A stretch of 49,940 bases of DNA, taken from assembly GCA_017398355.1 (NCBI GenBank), contig JAFQGD010000041.1, positions 1 to 49,940 on the forward strand, given 5' to 3'. This DNA comes from Akkermansia sp. Lineage in GTDB: Bacteria; Verrucomicrobiota; Verrucomicrobiia; Verrucomicrobiales; Akkermansiaceae. Below the pieces are notes generated by a model. The model had not been told where the DNA came from. It did no database searches and worked only from the letters and a program-made list of their open reading frames with translations. This document shows, one piece after another, positions 27,983-36,232 of this stretch; within the stretch, counting starts at the first letter, position 1, and every line of letters starts with the position of its first letter. The translations under genes and the position numbers were made by a program.

Positions 27983-28330
27983 ATGGCAAATCCCCCCAAT
28001 GGACGCGGCCCCAAGCCGCAGCAGCGCAACAACGGCCCCCGCAGCAACAACCAGCAGCGTGGTGGTGCCCGCCCTTCCTCCCCCGCACCCGTGAAAGCCA
28101 AGGTCTCTTCGGACGATGGCGAGGGCGAGATTGAGATGGAGGGTGTTGTTTCTGCCGTGTTGGCAGGTACGATGTTCCGCGTCAAGGTGGCCAACGGGCA
28201 CGAGTTCCTGGCCCACATCTCCGGCAAGATGCGCAAGCGTTTCATCCGCCTTGTGGTGGGCGACCGCGTGAAAATCGAGGTCTCTCCCTACGATATGAGC
28301 AAGGCGCGCATCACCTTCCGCCTGAACTGA
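27983..28330 (+). CDS. infA: Translation initiation factor IF-1 with a disordered N-terminal extension
   Basis: 115 residues. Residues 48-115 are a normal IF-1 S1/OB fold ('[36 protein letters not shown]' in part, then '[13 protein letters not shown]'). About 45 residues in front are rich in Pro, Asn, Gln, Arg and Gly and look disordered; typical IF-1 is about 72 residues. The only other in-frame start candidate inside the core is a Met at 52, which would cut the first strand, so I keep the ATG at 27983. It stands alone between its own promoter and terminator rather than in the spc ribosomal operon. No Shine-Dalgarno sequence is seen. Confidence 0.93.
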   Translation: MANPPNGRGPKPQQRNNGPRSNNQQRGGARPSSPAPVKAKVSSDDGEGEIEMEGVVSAVLAGTMFRVKVANGHEFLAHISGKMRKRFIRLVVGDRVKIEVSPYDMSKARITFRLN

Positions 28331-28355
28331 TTCACCATCAGCATACCGCTTCCGG

Positions 28356-28379
28356 GCCCGCCATCGGCGGGCTTTTTTT
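28356..28379 (+). terminator. Rho-independent terminator of infA
   Basis: A 7-bp GC stem (GCCCGCC, loop ATC, GGCGGGC) followed directly by seven T residues. Confidence 0.95.
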
Positions 28380-28471
28380 GTGGATGCTTATTTACGCCCG
28401 TGCACATTTTTCACGGCAAGCGAGCTATATGAGCACGCGCATCCCCACAAAAAGCAGCGAACGGCCAAGGC

Positions 28472-29212
28472 TCAATGCACCTGCAAGCCGGCGGCACGGA
28501 AGATAGCCTTGGCCTCCGCCGTTTGCTCGGGGGTGGGCGGCTCGGTATCGGCAAGAGTGTAGTCCAACCCCAGCTCTTGCCATTTGAAGCGGCCCATGTG
28601 GTGCAGCGGCAACACATCCACACGCTCCACATTGCCGAGGGATGCGGCGTATTGCGCCAACGGCTCAATGTCCTCCGCGCGGTCATTCACACCGGGCACA
28701 AGCACATAGCGCAGCCAAATGGGCTTGCCCATAGCGGCCAAACGGGCGGCAAAATCCAGCGTGGGCTGCAGGGGCTGGCTTGTCAGCGCGCGGTAGCACT
28801 CCGGCTGCCAAGCCTTGATATCCAGCAGCACAAGGTCCACATCTGCCAGCATGGCATCATCTGCATTGCTGCCAAGGTGCCCGGAGGTATCAATACAGGT
28901 GTGCAGCCCCAGTTCCTTACAGCCGCGCAGCAAGGCGCGAGTATACGCAGGCTGGAAAAGCGGATCGCCCCCGGAAAGGGTGACCCCGCCCCCCGCGTTT
29001 TTTACGAAAGTGGCGTAGCGGGCAATCTCAGCCAGCATATCCTCCACGCTGCGTTCCTTGCCTTGGCGCTTGTACGAGGTATCCGGGTTGTGGCAATAGC
29101 GGCAGCGTAGGCTGCACCCGGAAAGAAACACCACGAAGCGAATGCCCGGCCCATCGACCGTGCCGCAGGATTCTACAGAATGAACAAGACCTGTCATGGC
29201 GGGAGATGTCAT
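28472..29212 (-). CDS. pflA: Pyruvate formate-lyase activating enzyme (radical SAM)
   Basis: 246 residues. It generates the glycyl radical on PflB using S-adenosylmethionine and a 4Fe-4S cluster. The cluster motif CxxxCxxC is 'CSLRCRYC' (Cys33, 37, 40); 'GTVDGPGIRFVVFLSGC' precedes it and 'GGGVTLSGGDPLFQP' follows, all standard for PflA. The ATG at 29212 is favoured because a promoter lies 14 nt upstream; ATG 29197 (MTGLVHSVES) is an alternative and closer to the usual family start. It lies downstream of pflB, but a T-tailed terminator separates them and pflA has its own promoter. Confidence 0.95.
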   Translation of the reverse strand: MTSPAMTGLVHSVESCGTVDGPGIRFVVFLSGCSLRCRYCHNPDTSYKRQGKERSVEDMLAEIARYATFVKNAGGGVTLSGGDPLFQPAYTRALLRGCKELGLHTCIDTSGHLGSNADDAMLADVDLVLLDIKAWQPECYRALTSQPLQPTLDFAARLAAMGKPIWLRYVLVPGVNDRAEDIEPLAQYAASLGNVERVDVLPLHHMGRFKWQELGLDYTLADTEPPTPEQTAEAKAIFRAAGLQVH

Positions 29213-29226
29213 GTGTGTGCCCCCGA

Positions 29227-29255
29227 ATCGTAGCATGAAACGCAGCCTGTATCAA
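29227..29255 (-). promoter_or_regulatory. Promoter of pflA
   Basis: Minus strand: -35 TTGATA (29250-29255), 17-bp spacer, -10 TACGAT (29227-29232), 14 nt before the ATG at 29212. The leader would be only about 8 nt. Confidence 0.6.
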
Positions 29256-29290
29256 CCAAATTACGCGTGGTCGCCACAGATTTACCGGGC

Positions 29291-29331
29291 AAAAAAACAC
29301 CCTGCAATCAACGGCGAGTCAATTGCAGGGT
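29291..29331 (-). terminator. Rho-independent terminator of pflB
   Basis: A perfect 10-bp stem (ACCCTGCAAT at 29299-29308 with ATTGCAGGGT at 29322-29331). On the minus strand it is followed at once by G and seven T residues (29291-29297 on the plus strand are seven A). It lies 24 nt after the pflB stop and would separate pflB from pflA. Confidence 0.9.
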
Positions 29332-29355
29332 GGGTGAATAAAATGTTACTCCTCT

Positions 29356-31620
29356 TTAGCGCGTGTGGAAGGTACGGCTGATGACCTCGCGCTGCTGCTC
29401 GGGGGTGAGCTTGATGAAGTTCACCGCATAGCCGGACACGCGGATGGTGAGCTGGGGATACTTCTCCGGGTGCTCCATGGCATCCAGCAGGGTTTCGCGC
29501 TCCAGCACGTTCACGTTGATGTGGTGACCGGTTGCGGCGAAGTAGGCATCCAGCAGGGAGACGAGCTTGGTCTCGCGCTCATCCTCATCCTTGCCCAGTG
29601 CGCCGGGCACAATGGAGAAGGTGTAGGAGATGCCGTCCTGGCTGTCGTCGTAGTTGAGCTTGGCCACGGAGAGCATGGAAGCCACGGCGCCGTTCTTATC
29701 GCGGCCGTGCATGGGGTTGGCACCCGGGGCAAAGGGCTCACCGGCGCGGCGGCCGTCGGGCGTGTTGCCGGTCTTCTTGCCGTACACCACGTTGGAGGTG
29801 ATGGTGAGCACAGACTGGGTGGGCATGGAATCGCGGTAGGTGTGCAGCTTGCGCAGCTTGTTCATGAAGTTCGTGACCAGAGCCTCGGCAATTTCGTCCA
29901 CGCGGGGGTCGTTGTTGCCGTAGCAGGGGAACTCGCCCTCTGTCACGAAGTCGGTGATGAGCCCTTCCTCGTTGCGGATGCACTTGACCTTGGCGTACTT
30001 GATGGCGGACAGGGAGTCTGCCGCCACGGAGAGGCCGGCAATACCGGCAGCCATGGTGCGCAGGATTTCCGGGTCGTGCAGAGCCATCTCGATGCGCTCA
30101 TAGCAGTACTTATCGTGCATGTAGTGGATGATGTTGAGCGCATCAATGTAGGTCTTGGCAAGCCAATTCTGCATATTGTCGAAGAGCTCCATCACCTTGT
30201 CGTACTCCAAGTACTCGCCCTCGTAGCGGGGGGCGGGCGGGGTCACCTGCTTGCCTTTCACTTCGTCTACACCACCGTTGAGGGCGTAGAGCAAGCACTT
30301 GGCCAAGTTGGCGCGGGCGCCGAAGAACTGCATCTGCTTGCCAATGCGCATGGCAGATACACAGCAAGCAATGCCGTAGTCATCCCCCCAGTAGGGGCGC
30401 ATCAGGTCATCGTTCTCATACTGCACGGAGGAAGTCTCGATGGATACCTTGGCGCAGTACTTCTTGAAGCCTTCCGGCAGAGCGGTGGACCACAGCACGG
30501 TCAGGTTCGGCTCGGGAGCCGGCCCCAGGTTGTACAGGGTTTGCAGCATGCGGAAAGAGCTGCGGGTCACCAGTGTGCGGCCATCTTCGCCCATACCGCC
30601 GATGGATTCGGTCACCCACGTGGGGTCGCCGGAGAAGAGGCTGTTGTACTCCGGCGTGCGGATGAAGCGCACCATGCGCAGCTTCATCACGAACTGGTCC
30701 ATCAGCTCCTGAATCTCGGATTCGGTGATGGTGCCGTTGGCCAAATCGCGTTCAAAGTAAATGTCCAAGAAAGTAGAGACACGGCCAAGGGACATAGCAG
30801 CGCCGTTCTGTTCCTTCACTGCGGCCAAGTAGCCCAAGTAGGTCCACTGCACCGCCTCGCGGGAGTTGGCTGCGGGGCGGGTCAAATCGCAGCCGTAGCT
30901 CTGGCCCATCTGCGCCAATTCATCCAAAGCACGTATCTGTTCGTTCATTTCCTCGCGCAGGCGGATGGTGGCATCCGTCATCACACCGGCCTCGCGGTCC
31001 TTCAGATCCTTGCGGCGGGCGGCGATGAGCTTATCCGTACCATAGAGAGCCACACGGCGGTAGTCGCCGATGATGCGACCGCGGCCATAAGCATCCGGCA
31101 GACCGGTGATAATACCGGCGGAGCGTGCAGCGCGAATATCGCTCGTGTACGCATCGAACACACCTTCATTGTGAGTCTTGCGGATGCGGCCAAAGAACTC
31201 TGCCGTGTGGGGGCACATCTTCAGCCCGTAGGATTCCAAAGCTTTCTGTGCCATGCGCAGCCCACCAAAGGGCATGAGCGCGCGCTTCAGCGGGGCATCT
31301 GTCTGCAAGCCCACAATCTTCTCGCGTGCCTGGTCAATGTAGCCCGCAGCGTGCGACACGATGGTGGATACCACCTCCGTATCGGCATCCAGCAGACCGC
31401 CGGCTTCAATCTCCTTCTTCATGAGGTCCTTCACCTCATCCCAAAGAGCTGTCGTATCCGCCGTGGGGCCGGCCAGGAAATCCCCCTCTCCGGTATAGGG
31501 CGTATAGTTCAGCTGAATGAAATCGCGTACGTTGATGCTATCTGTCCATACGCCGGTCTTGAACCCCTTCCACTCTGCGGGAGCGCCGGGTACCGTCTCT
31601 GTATTGCTTGCTGTCGTCAT
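29356..31620 (-). CDS. pflB: Formate C-acetyltransferase (pyruvate formate-lyase)
   Basis: 754 residues, close to the 760 of E. coli PflB. It cleaves pyruvate with CoA to acetyl-CoA and formate under anoxic conditions by glycyl-radical chemistry. The catalytic pair is Cys419-Cys420 in 'GIACCVSAM', and the radical site is Gly730 in 'RVSGYAVNF' near the C-terminus. Also visible are '[17 protein letters not shown]' and '[22 protein letters not shown]'. The start [10 protein letters not shown] (ATG 31620) is chosen because the upstream open frame crosses the predicted promoter. It marks the organism as a mixed-acid-type fermenter. Confidence 0.98.
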   Translation of the reverse strand: MTTASNTETVPGAPAEWKGFKTGVWTDSINVRDFIQLNYTPYTGEGDFLAGPTADTTALWDEVKDLMKKEIEAGGLLDADTEVVSTIVSHAAGYIDQAREKIVGLQTDAPLKRALMPFGGLRMAQKALESYGLKMCPHTAEFFGRIRKTHNEGVFDAYTSDIRAARSAGIITGLPDAYGRGRIIGDYRRVALYGTDKLIAARRKDLKDREAGVMTDATIRLREEMNEQIRALDELAQMGQSYGCDLTRPAANSREAVQWTYLGYLAAVKEQNGAAMSLGRVSTFLDIYFERDLANGTITESEIQELMDQFVMKLRMVRFIRTPEYNSLFSGDPTWVTESIGGMGEDGRTLVTRSSFRMLQTLYNLGPAPEPNLTVLWSTALPEGFKKYCAKVSIETSSVQYENDDLMRPYWGDDYGIACCVSAMRIGKQMQFFGARANLAKCLLYALNGGVDEVKGKQVTPPAPRYEGEYLEYDKVMELFDNMQNWLAKTYIDALNIIHYMHDKYCYERIEMALHDPEILRTMAAGIAGLSVAADSLSAIKYAKVKCIRNEEGLITDFVTEGEFPCYGNNDPRVDEIAEALVTNFMNKLRKLHTYRDSMPTQSVLTITSNVVYGKKTGNTPDGRRAGEPFAPGANPMHGRDKNGAVASMLSVAKLNYDDSQDGISYTFSIVPGALGKDEDERETKLVSLLDAYFAATGHHINVNVLERETLLDAMEHPEKYPQLTIRVSGYAVNFIKLTPEQQREVISRTFHTR

Positions 31621-31674
31621 AAATGTTCGGAAAGTTGAAATCGTTCTAAAAAACTTTTTACCTACTACATAGAC

Positions 31675-31703
31675 AGAATAGCGAATTTTCAAGCTCACGT
31701 CAA
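31675..31703 (-). promoter_or_regulatory. Promoter of pflB
   Basis: Minus strand: -35 TTGACG (31698-31703), 17-bp spacer, -10 TATTCT (31675-31680). The leader is about 50 nt and A/T-rich. No FNR-type palindrome is obvious. Confidence 0.7.
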
Positions 31704-31750
31704 GGTTGATTCGCTCTCCCCTTCCCTTTTTTAGCCAAAAAAGTGCCTAG

Positions 31751-31993
31751 CAAACGCCCGCAAGGTTAGTTTCTCTGTTCTGTCACCACCATTTCCTCCA
31801 GCTCTACCCGATCGCGGAGCTCCTGAAAGAGTGCCGCCACTCATTCGCCAGCTACCATGCCGCGCATTTCAAAAACATCCCTGCCCTGCAATTGGAAATG
31901 GGGCACCGCGATTTAACACTACTGCGCACGCGCTATGTGAGCCCCGTCGGCGCGCATGAAGGTAGCCTCTACTGGGATGAAAAACAACTTTGA
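31751..31993 (+). pseudogene. C-terminal remnant of a tyrosine recombinase (integrase)
   Basis: A frame open from 31751 to the TGA at 31991 with no plausible start encodes 'CRHSFASYHAAHFKNIPAL' followed by 'LEMGHRDLTLLRTRYVSP'. This is the C-terminal catalytic box of phage-integrase-family tyrosine recombinases: Arg-His, a Gly-His pair about 20 residues later and the nucleophile Tyr near 'RTRYV'. Nothing before it resembles the N-terminal or first catalytic Arg region, and an in-frame TAG lies at 31748. I read it as the last 55-80 codons of a deleted integrase gene. It overlaps no other gene and suggests a former mobile element. Confidence 0.8.
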
Positions 31994-32075
31994 GACGATG
32001 ATTTTTGAAAAGTCCCTACTGGTTTTGCAGCACTAGCCGCAAAACTCCCTACCACTTTTGCATTTTTTCTTTAAA

Positions 32076-32101
32076 AAGCCATTTTCTTTCAATAATGGCT
32101 T
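32076..32101 (-). terminator. Terminator of the nrdR operon
   Basis: An 8-bp stem (AAGCCATT at 32076-32083 with AATGGCTT at 32094-32101). On the minus strand it is followed by TTTAAAG and further T residues. It lies 22 nt past the stop of the last gene. Confidence 0.7.
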
Positions 32102-32123
32102 GATAAATAAGTGAGTAAAAACA

Positions 32124-32636
32124 TCACGCCCCGGTGGCGGAGAGGAAGGCATCCAGCTCTTCCAAGGCGCGTTGCTGGGTAGGGCAAGAGCGACGGCGGG
32201 CTCCCAGGGTAAGGCTGCAGCGTTTCTTGCCGGAGAAGCGGTAGGTGGTAAGGCCCAGATTGCGCAGGGAATCCATACGCTGCCGCAGGGCCGTATAGAA
32301 AAAGAGCGGCAGGGGAGCCTCGCCGGCGAGGGTATCAAGCTTGATATCAACCGGGGGTGTTTGTTTGCGCAGGTGTGCTGCCACTAGGGGGAGGCCGATT
32401 TCCTCCAACAGACGGCGCATGCGCTCAAAGAGGTACTCAAGTGGCACGGTCTGCAGCGGGCAGGCATGCTCCAAGTATAGCATGATACCCTGCGCTATCT
32501 CTGCGCTGCACGGCAGGGTGGTGCCGGCTCGCAGCGCCGCTTCTTTCAATATATGCTCCACCCATCTCCAATCGTAGTCGGAGATGACACAATGCCCGGT
32601 TTGCAGGAGAGGACGGTTGGTTGTGATGGCTATCAT
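32124..32636 (-). CDS. Protein of unknown function coupled to nrdR
   Basis: 170 residues, not recognised. It begins MIAITTNRPLL, has an amphipathic Leu-rich central region ('LEYLFERMRRLLEEIGLPLVAAHL') and a basic C-terminal part ('FSGKKRCSLTLGARRRSCP'). No signal peptide or membrane segment. Its ATG shares one base with the nrdR stop (TGATG), so translation is probably coupled to nrdR. A regulatory or nucleic-acid-related job alongside NrdR is possible, but nothing in the sequence shows it. Confidence 0.8.
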   Translation of the reverse strand: MIAITTNRPLLQTGHCVISDYDWRWVEHILKEAALRAGTTLPCSAEIAQGIMLYLEHACPLQTVPLEYLFERMRRLLEEIGLPLVAAHLRKQTPPVDIKLDTLAGEAPLPLFFYTALRQRMDSLRNLGLTTYRFSGKKRCSLTLGARRRSCPTQQRALEELDAFLSATGA

Positions 32637-33124
32637 CAGATGGAGAGTTTGCGTTGCAGGGGGTCATTCATGCTCTTGCGCTCCATTTTGCGCACCAGCT
32701 CAATAAATTCATCCACGTTCTGGAATTGGCGGTAGACGGATACGTAGCGGATGTAAGCCACTGGGTCGATGCTTTGCAGCTTCTCGATGACTTTCATGCC
32801 GATGACGGATGAGGGAATCTCCCGCTGGTGGTCACGGTGCAGCTCGGACACAATCTCATCTGCCGCCACATCCAGTTGATCCATGCTCACGGGGCGTTTC
32901 TCGCAGGCTTTGATCATGCCACGCAAGATTTTTTCGCGGTTGAGAGCCTCATGCACATTCCCACGCTTGAGCACGCGCAGCTCCGTGCGCTCTATCTGCT
33001 CATAGGTGGTGTAGCGGTAGTTGCAGCGCAGGCATTCGCGCCGCCGCCGTATGCAGGTGCCATCTTTCGACATGCGCGAGTCGATGACCTTGTCTTCCAT
33101 GTATCCGCACTGTATGCATCGCAT
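32636..33124 (-). CDS. nrdR: Transcriptional repressor NrdR of ribonucleotide reductase genes
   Basis: 162 residues. An N-terminal zinc ribbon (Cys3, Cys6, Cys31, Cys34, with 'DSRMSKDG' and 'RRRRECLRCNYRYTTYE') is followed by an ATP-cone from about residue 49 ('RVLKRGNVHEALNREKILRGM' in part). NrdR binds ATP/dATP and represses nrd genes at paired NrdR boxes. No nrd gene or evident NrdR box is in the window. The ATG at 33124 begins exactly at the zinc ribbon and lies 6 nt behind a promoter, predicting a leaderless mRNA. First gene of a two-gene operon. Confidence 0.97.
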   Translation of the reverse strand: MRCIQCGYMEDKVIDSRMSKDGTCIRRRRECLRCNYRYTTYEQIERTELRVLKRGNVHEALNREKILRGMIKACEKRPVSMDQLDVAADEIVSELHRDHQREIPSSVIGMKVIEKLQSIDPVAYIRYVSVYRQFQNVDEFIELVRKMERKSMNDPLQRKLSI

Positions 33125-33130
33125 GAGCTC

Positions 33131-33158
33131 ATGCTACCACAAGTTCTGGTACCGTCAA
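33131..33158 (-). promoter_or_regulatory. Promoter of nrdR (leaderless type)
   Basis: Minus strand: -35 TTGACG (33153-33158), 16-bp spacer, -10 TAGCAT (33131-33136), then 6 nt to the ATG at 33124, so the A of ATG would be +1. Confidence 0.7.
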
Positions 33159-33240
33159 CACCGATTTTGTGCCACATCTTATGGTTGCTGGATTTGCAGC
33201 TATACCCGATTCCTAAGTTTCCTTAAGAAATGAATCTTTT

Positions 33241-33255
33241 TTAGAATAATTCTAA
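33241..33255. promoter_or_regulatory. PerR/Fur-like 7-1-7 palindrome upstream of rubrerythrin
   Basis: TTAGAATAATTCTAA is a perfect 15-bp palindrome with the 7-1-7 geometry of PerR boxes (TTATAATnATTATAA). It lies 8 bp upstream of the -35 of a peroxide-defence gene. That a PerR-type regulator binds here is inferred from similarity and context. Confidence 0.6.
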
Positions 33256-33263
33256 TTTTTCTC

Positions 33264-33292
33264 TTGACTTTTTCAAAAAATCACGTTAGATT
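33264..33292 (+). promoter_or_regulatory. Promoter of reverse rubrerythrin
   Basis: -35 TTGACT (33264-33269), 17-bp spacer, -10 TAGATT (33287-33292). The leader is about 70 nt, rich in CA repeats, and ends in the one clear Shine-Dalgarno-like sequence of the window (GGAAAGGAA, about 9 nt before the ATG). Confidence 0.8.
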
Positions 33293-33370
33293 GTGTGTGT
33301 CACCCCGCAAGGGAGCAAATCTACAACACTACACACACAACAACACAATAACCGGAAAGGAACAATCAAC

Positions 33371-33913
33371 ATGAAGAAGTACATCTGCACAATATGCGGC
33401 GCCGTCGTAGAAGGAGAAGAGACCCCGGCAGTATGCCCCGTCTGCAAGGCCAAGACCTTCAAGGAAATGGACGAGACGAAGAAGGTGTATGCTGATGAGC
33501 ACCGCATTGGTGTAGCCCAAGGCTTGGATGAATGGGTAGTACAAGGACTGCGCGAGAACTTCACAGGCGAATGCTGCGAAGTAGGCATGTACTTGGCCAT
33601 GAGCCGCCAGGCCGAGCGCGAGGGTTACCCCGAGGTTGCAGAAGCGTTCAAGCGCTACGCCTTTGAGGAAGCCGAGCACGCCGCCAAGTTTGCGGAATTG
33701 CTGGGCGAGGTACTCACGGACAACACGGAAAAGAACGTGCAGATGCGCGCAGATGCCGAATACGGCGCATGCGAAGGCAAGCTTGCCATTGCCCGCCGCG
33801 CCAAGGAACTGGGCTATGATGCCATCCACGACACCGTACACGAAATGTGCAAGGATGAAGCCCGCCACGGCTGCGGTTTCGATGGCTTGCTCAAGCGCTA
33901 CTTCGGCAAATAA
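33371..33913 (+). CDS. Reverse rubrerythrin (peroxidase with N-terminal rubredoxin domain)
   Basis: 180 residues. An N-terminal rubredoxin-like Fe(SCys)4 site (Cys6, Cys9, Cys22, Cys25) is followed by a ferritin-like diiron four-helix bundle with 'ENFTGEC', '[10 protein letters not shown]' (99-108), '[11 protein letters not shown]' and '[11 protein letters not shown]'. Classical rubrerythrin has the rubredoxin at the C-terminus; this order is that of reverse rubrerythrin, known as an H2O2 and O2 reductase in clostridia. It acts in the cytoplasm with an NAD(P)H-dependent reductase not encoded here. A PerR-like operator, own promoter and strong terminator make it a single-gene, probably peroxide-induced unit. 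High expression is suggested by the good Shine-Dalgarno sequence. Confidence 0.94.
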   Translation: MKKYICTICGAVVEGEETPAVCPVCKAKTFKEMDETKKVYADEHRIGVAQGLDEWVVQGLRENFTGECCEVGMYLAMSRQAEREGYPEVAEAFKRYAFEEAEHAAKFAELLGEVLTDNTEKNVQMRADAEYGACEGKLAIARRAKELGYDAIHDTVHEMCKDEARHGCGFDGLLKRYFGK

Positions 33914-33952
33914 GACAGTCGGCTGCCCTACCCTTCCCCTATGATTATCACG

Positions 33953-33981
33953 CGGGCTGCAAGGTACCCCCTTGCAGCCCG
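33953..33981 (+). terminator. Terminator of reverse rubrerythrin
   Basis: A perfect 12-bp stem (CGGGCTGCAAGG at 33953-33964 with 33970-33981), a 5-nt loop and a T-rich tail (ATTTCTATTT). Confidence 0.85.
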
Positions 33982-34118
33982 ATTTCTATTTGGCAAACAT
34001 CGCCATCCCGAAGAGCAAGACCGTAAGGCACGTGCGGTAAGCACGGAGCCGAAAAAGCATTGCTTGTATAGAGGCCGTATTCTAACCTCATTTTTCAGGG
34101 ATGCGCTTATTTAACAAA

Positions 34119-34706
34119 TCAGGTCAATTCTCGCAAGAGATTGTGTATACCCAAGCCGATAAGGAGGAGGCCGGCAAGCGTTTCCAGCCACTTGGTAGGC
34201 AAGCGGTGCAAGAGACGGGCAGAATGAAACGCCACCGTGGAGCAACAAAAAGTAATAAGCCCGATAAGGCCGACGGCCAACAGCAACTGCTCCCACCCGA
34301 AAATGGCGCCACCAATATCCCCCAAAGCCATGCACACCCCCACAGCGAGGGCATCTATGCTGGTAGCCACGCCCACCACCATCAACGCCGCAAATCCCAA
34401 GGGGCCGGGTGTAACGGCATCCGTCTCTCCCTCACTCTTCCACGCTTGGCGGATGATGCTCCCCCCCAAAAGGCAGAATACGGCCAGCACAATCCAATGA
34501 TCCCAGGCATCCACCGCATGCCGCACGCGCACGCCCCCGGCATACCCCACCAATGGCATAAGCGCTTGGTATAAGCCCACCACCAAGGCAAGCCACAGGG
34601 CAGACACAACGCGCCGCTCACGAAGAATCAGGCCATATGAGAACGAGTACACCGTGGCATCTACCGCCAAAATGGCACCCACCAATGCTATCTCCGCGCA
34701 GTTCAT
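34119..34706 (-). CDS. mntP: Manganese efflux pump MntP
   Basis: 195 residues with six hydrophobic segments, the size and topology of MntP. Conserved acidic positions in membrane segments are visible in 'GAILAVDATVYSFSYG' (Asp16) and 'VGVATSIDALAVGVCM', the two repeats of this family. It exports Mn2+ across the inner membrane. It follows the transporter gene 34721-36016 with a 14-nt gap and is the second gene of that operon. I see no Mn-sensing yybP-ykoY riboswitch in the leader of the operon. Confidence 0.92.
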   Translation of the reverse strand: MNCAEIALVGAILAVDATVYSFSYGLILRERRVVSALWLALVVGLYQALMPLVGYAGGVRVRHAVDAWDHWIVLAVFCLLGGSIIRQAWKSEGETDAVTPGPLGFAALMVVGVATSIDALAVGVCMALGDIGGAIFGWEQLLLAVGLIGLITFCCSTVAFHSARLLHRLPTKWLETLAGLLLIGLGIHNLLRELT

Positions 34707-34720
34707 GCCGTGTTACATCA

Positions 34721-36016
34721 TCACAGGAAACGCAGCCACAAGTACACCGCAGAAATCGCGATGGACAGGAGCATGAGCGGATAAGCCACCTTCATAAAGC
34801 CAAAGAACGTGACCACCAATTTTTGCTTGCGGGCCATGGCCAATGCCACCACGTTGGCGCTCGCGCCAATCACCGTGCCATTGCCCCCCAAACAAGCACC
34901 CAAGGAAAGCGCCCACCAAAGTGGCTCCAAATCCGCATAGCCCATTGCGCCCATATCCTTGATGAGCGGAATCATCGTGGCCACAAAGGGGATATTATCC
35001 ACAAACGAAGACATGACCGCACTCATCCCCAGCACGGTCATAGTGGTAGCGGTGGGGTTCCCGCCCATCACCTCCATGGCGCGGGCAGCCATCCAGTTGA
35101 TGATACCGTTCACCTCCAAACCACCCACCAATACAAAGAGCCCGATAAAGAAGAAAATCGTGGTCCACTCCACCTGGGAAAACACCCGCTCCAGCACGCG
35201 CTCGCGCCCCGGCATCGTCATGAGCATGAGCAACGAAGCCCCGGTCACCGCAATGGTGCCGGATTCCAGTGTCCAGTCGGGAATCTGCCCATGGGAGCAA
35301 AACAGCACCATCGTAACCCCCAGCGTGAACAGCGTGCGCTGCAACATGGCCTTGCTGCGTATAAGCCCCTGCGTCTTAATATTCATGATGCGCTGACGGC
35401 GGGTGCCATCCTTTCGCAGTTCCTTGCGGTATATCAGGATGATGAGAGCCATGGTAAGCACAAAAATCACCACGCAGGGCAACGCCAGCACCCGGACGAA
35501 TGACATAAAATCCAGCTCTTTCACCGCACTGGCAATCATGATATTGGGCGGGTCGCCAATCATAGTAGCCGTGCCACCGATGTTGGAAGCAAAAATCTGT
35601 GCCAGAACAAAGGGCATGGGTGAAATGCGAAGATCTTTCGTCAGCGCAAAGGTTACCGGCACCGTGAGCAGCACCGTCGTCACGTTATCCAGCAGAGCCG
35701 AACACAATGCCACTATGATAGAAAGGCTGATGAGCAAAGCTATAGGATTGCCCTGCGTTTTCTGCGCGGCCCATACGGAAAGAAACTTGAACAGCCCCGT
35801 CTTGCTCAGGATGAGCACCTGTATCATCATGCCGATGAGCAAGGCCAAGGTATTGAAGTCTATATGCGCAATAGCCTGCTCTTGTGTAATCACCCCGGTA
35901 AGCACCATCAGCATGGCCCCAAATAAGGCAATGACGGTGCGGTTCACTTTCTCCGACACGATGAGCGCGTAAGTGACTAAAAAAATAACCAAGGCTGCAC
36001 AAACAGTATACGACAT
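34721..36016 (-). CDS. ArsB/NhaD-family ion transporter
   Basis: 431 residues, about eleven to twelve hydrophobic segments. The two pseudo-repeats carry the family motifs 'SNIGGTATMIGDPPNIMIAS' and 'SSFVDNIPFVATMIPLI', with 'GGNGTVIGASANVVA' near the end. Members exchange Na+/H+ (NhaD), arsenite (ArsB) or organic anions; the substrate cannot be told from sequence. The start MSYTVCAAL (ATG 36016) is taken because the open frame upstream runs across the promoter. It is the first gene of an operon with mntP, which hints at metal or pH homeostasis. Confidence 0.92.
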   Translation of the reverse strand: MSYTVCAALVIFLVTYALIVSEKVNRTVIALFGAMLMVLTGVITQEQAIAHIDFNTLALLIGMMIQVLILSKTGLFKFLSVWAAQKTQGNPIALLISLSIIVALCSALLDNVTTVLLTVPVTFALTKDLRISPMPFVLAQIFASNIGGTATMIGDPPNIMIASAVKELDFMSFVRVLALPCVVIFVLTMALIILIYRKELRKDGTRRQRIMNIKTQGLIRSKAMLQRTLFTLGVTMVLFCSHGQIPDWTLESGTIAVTGASLLMLMTMPGRERVLERVFSQVEWTTIFFFIGLFVLVGGLEVNGIINWMAARAMEVMGGNPTATTMTVLGMSAVMSSFVDNIPFVATMIPLIKDMGAMGYADLEPLWWALSLGACLGGNGTVIGASANVVALAMARKQKLVVTFFGFMKVAYPLMLLSIAISAVYLWLRFL

Positions 36017-36050
36017 AACATCTACACCCGCCAAGTTAAACGGGTCAAAG

Positions 36051-36079
36051 ATGCTAACATAAGCGCCGCACGATTGCAA
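36051..36079 (-). promoter_or_regulatory. Promoter of the transporter-mntP operon
   Basis: Minus strand: -35 TTGCAA (36074-36079), 17-bp spacer, -10 TAGCAT (36051-36056). The leader is about 30 nt. Confidence 0.65.
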
Positions 36080-36192
36080 GCTTAACCGTTTGCTCACACT
36101 CAAAAAAGAGTATTTCACCCACTTTGGGAAGATTATGGATGTCTACACGCAAAAAATCCCCCGAAATTCAAGCTTCTATCAGCATTTTGAGC

Positions 36193-36221
36193 TTCACAAT
36201 TCGCTAAAAAAAGTGTAGTAT
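36193..36221 (+). promoter_or_regulatory. Promoter of lpxC-fabZ
   Basis: -35 TTCACA (36193-36198), 17-bp spacer, -10 TAGTAT (36216-36221), 11 nt before the ATG at 36233. The leader would be only about 5 nt. Confidence 0.65.
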
Positions 36222-36232
36222 GGCTGCACGAT

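Noticed and set aside
33982..34118. Possible tRNA or structured RNA after the rubrerythrin terminator
   Set aside because: No cloverleaf, T-loop or convincing helices were found; only small imperfect hairpins.
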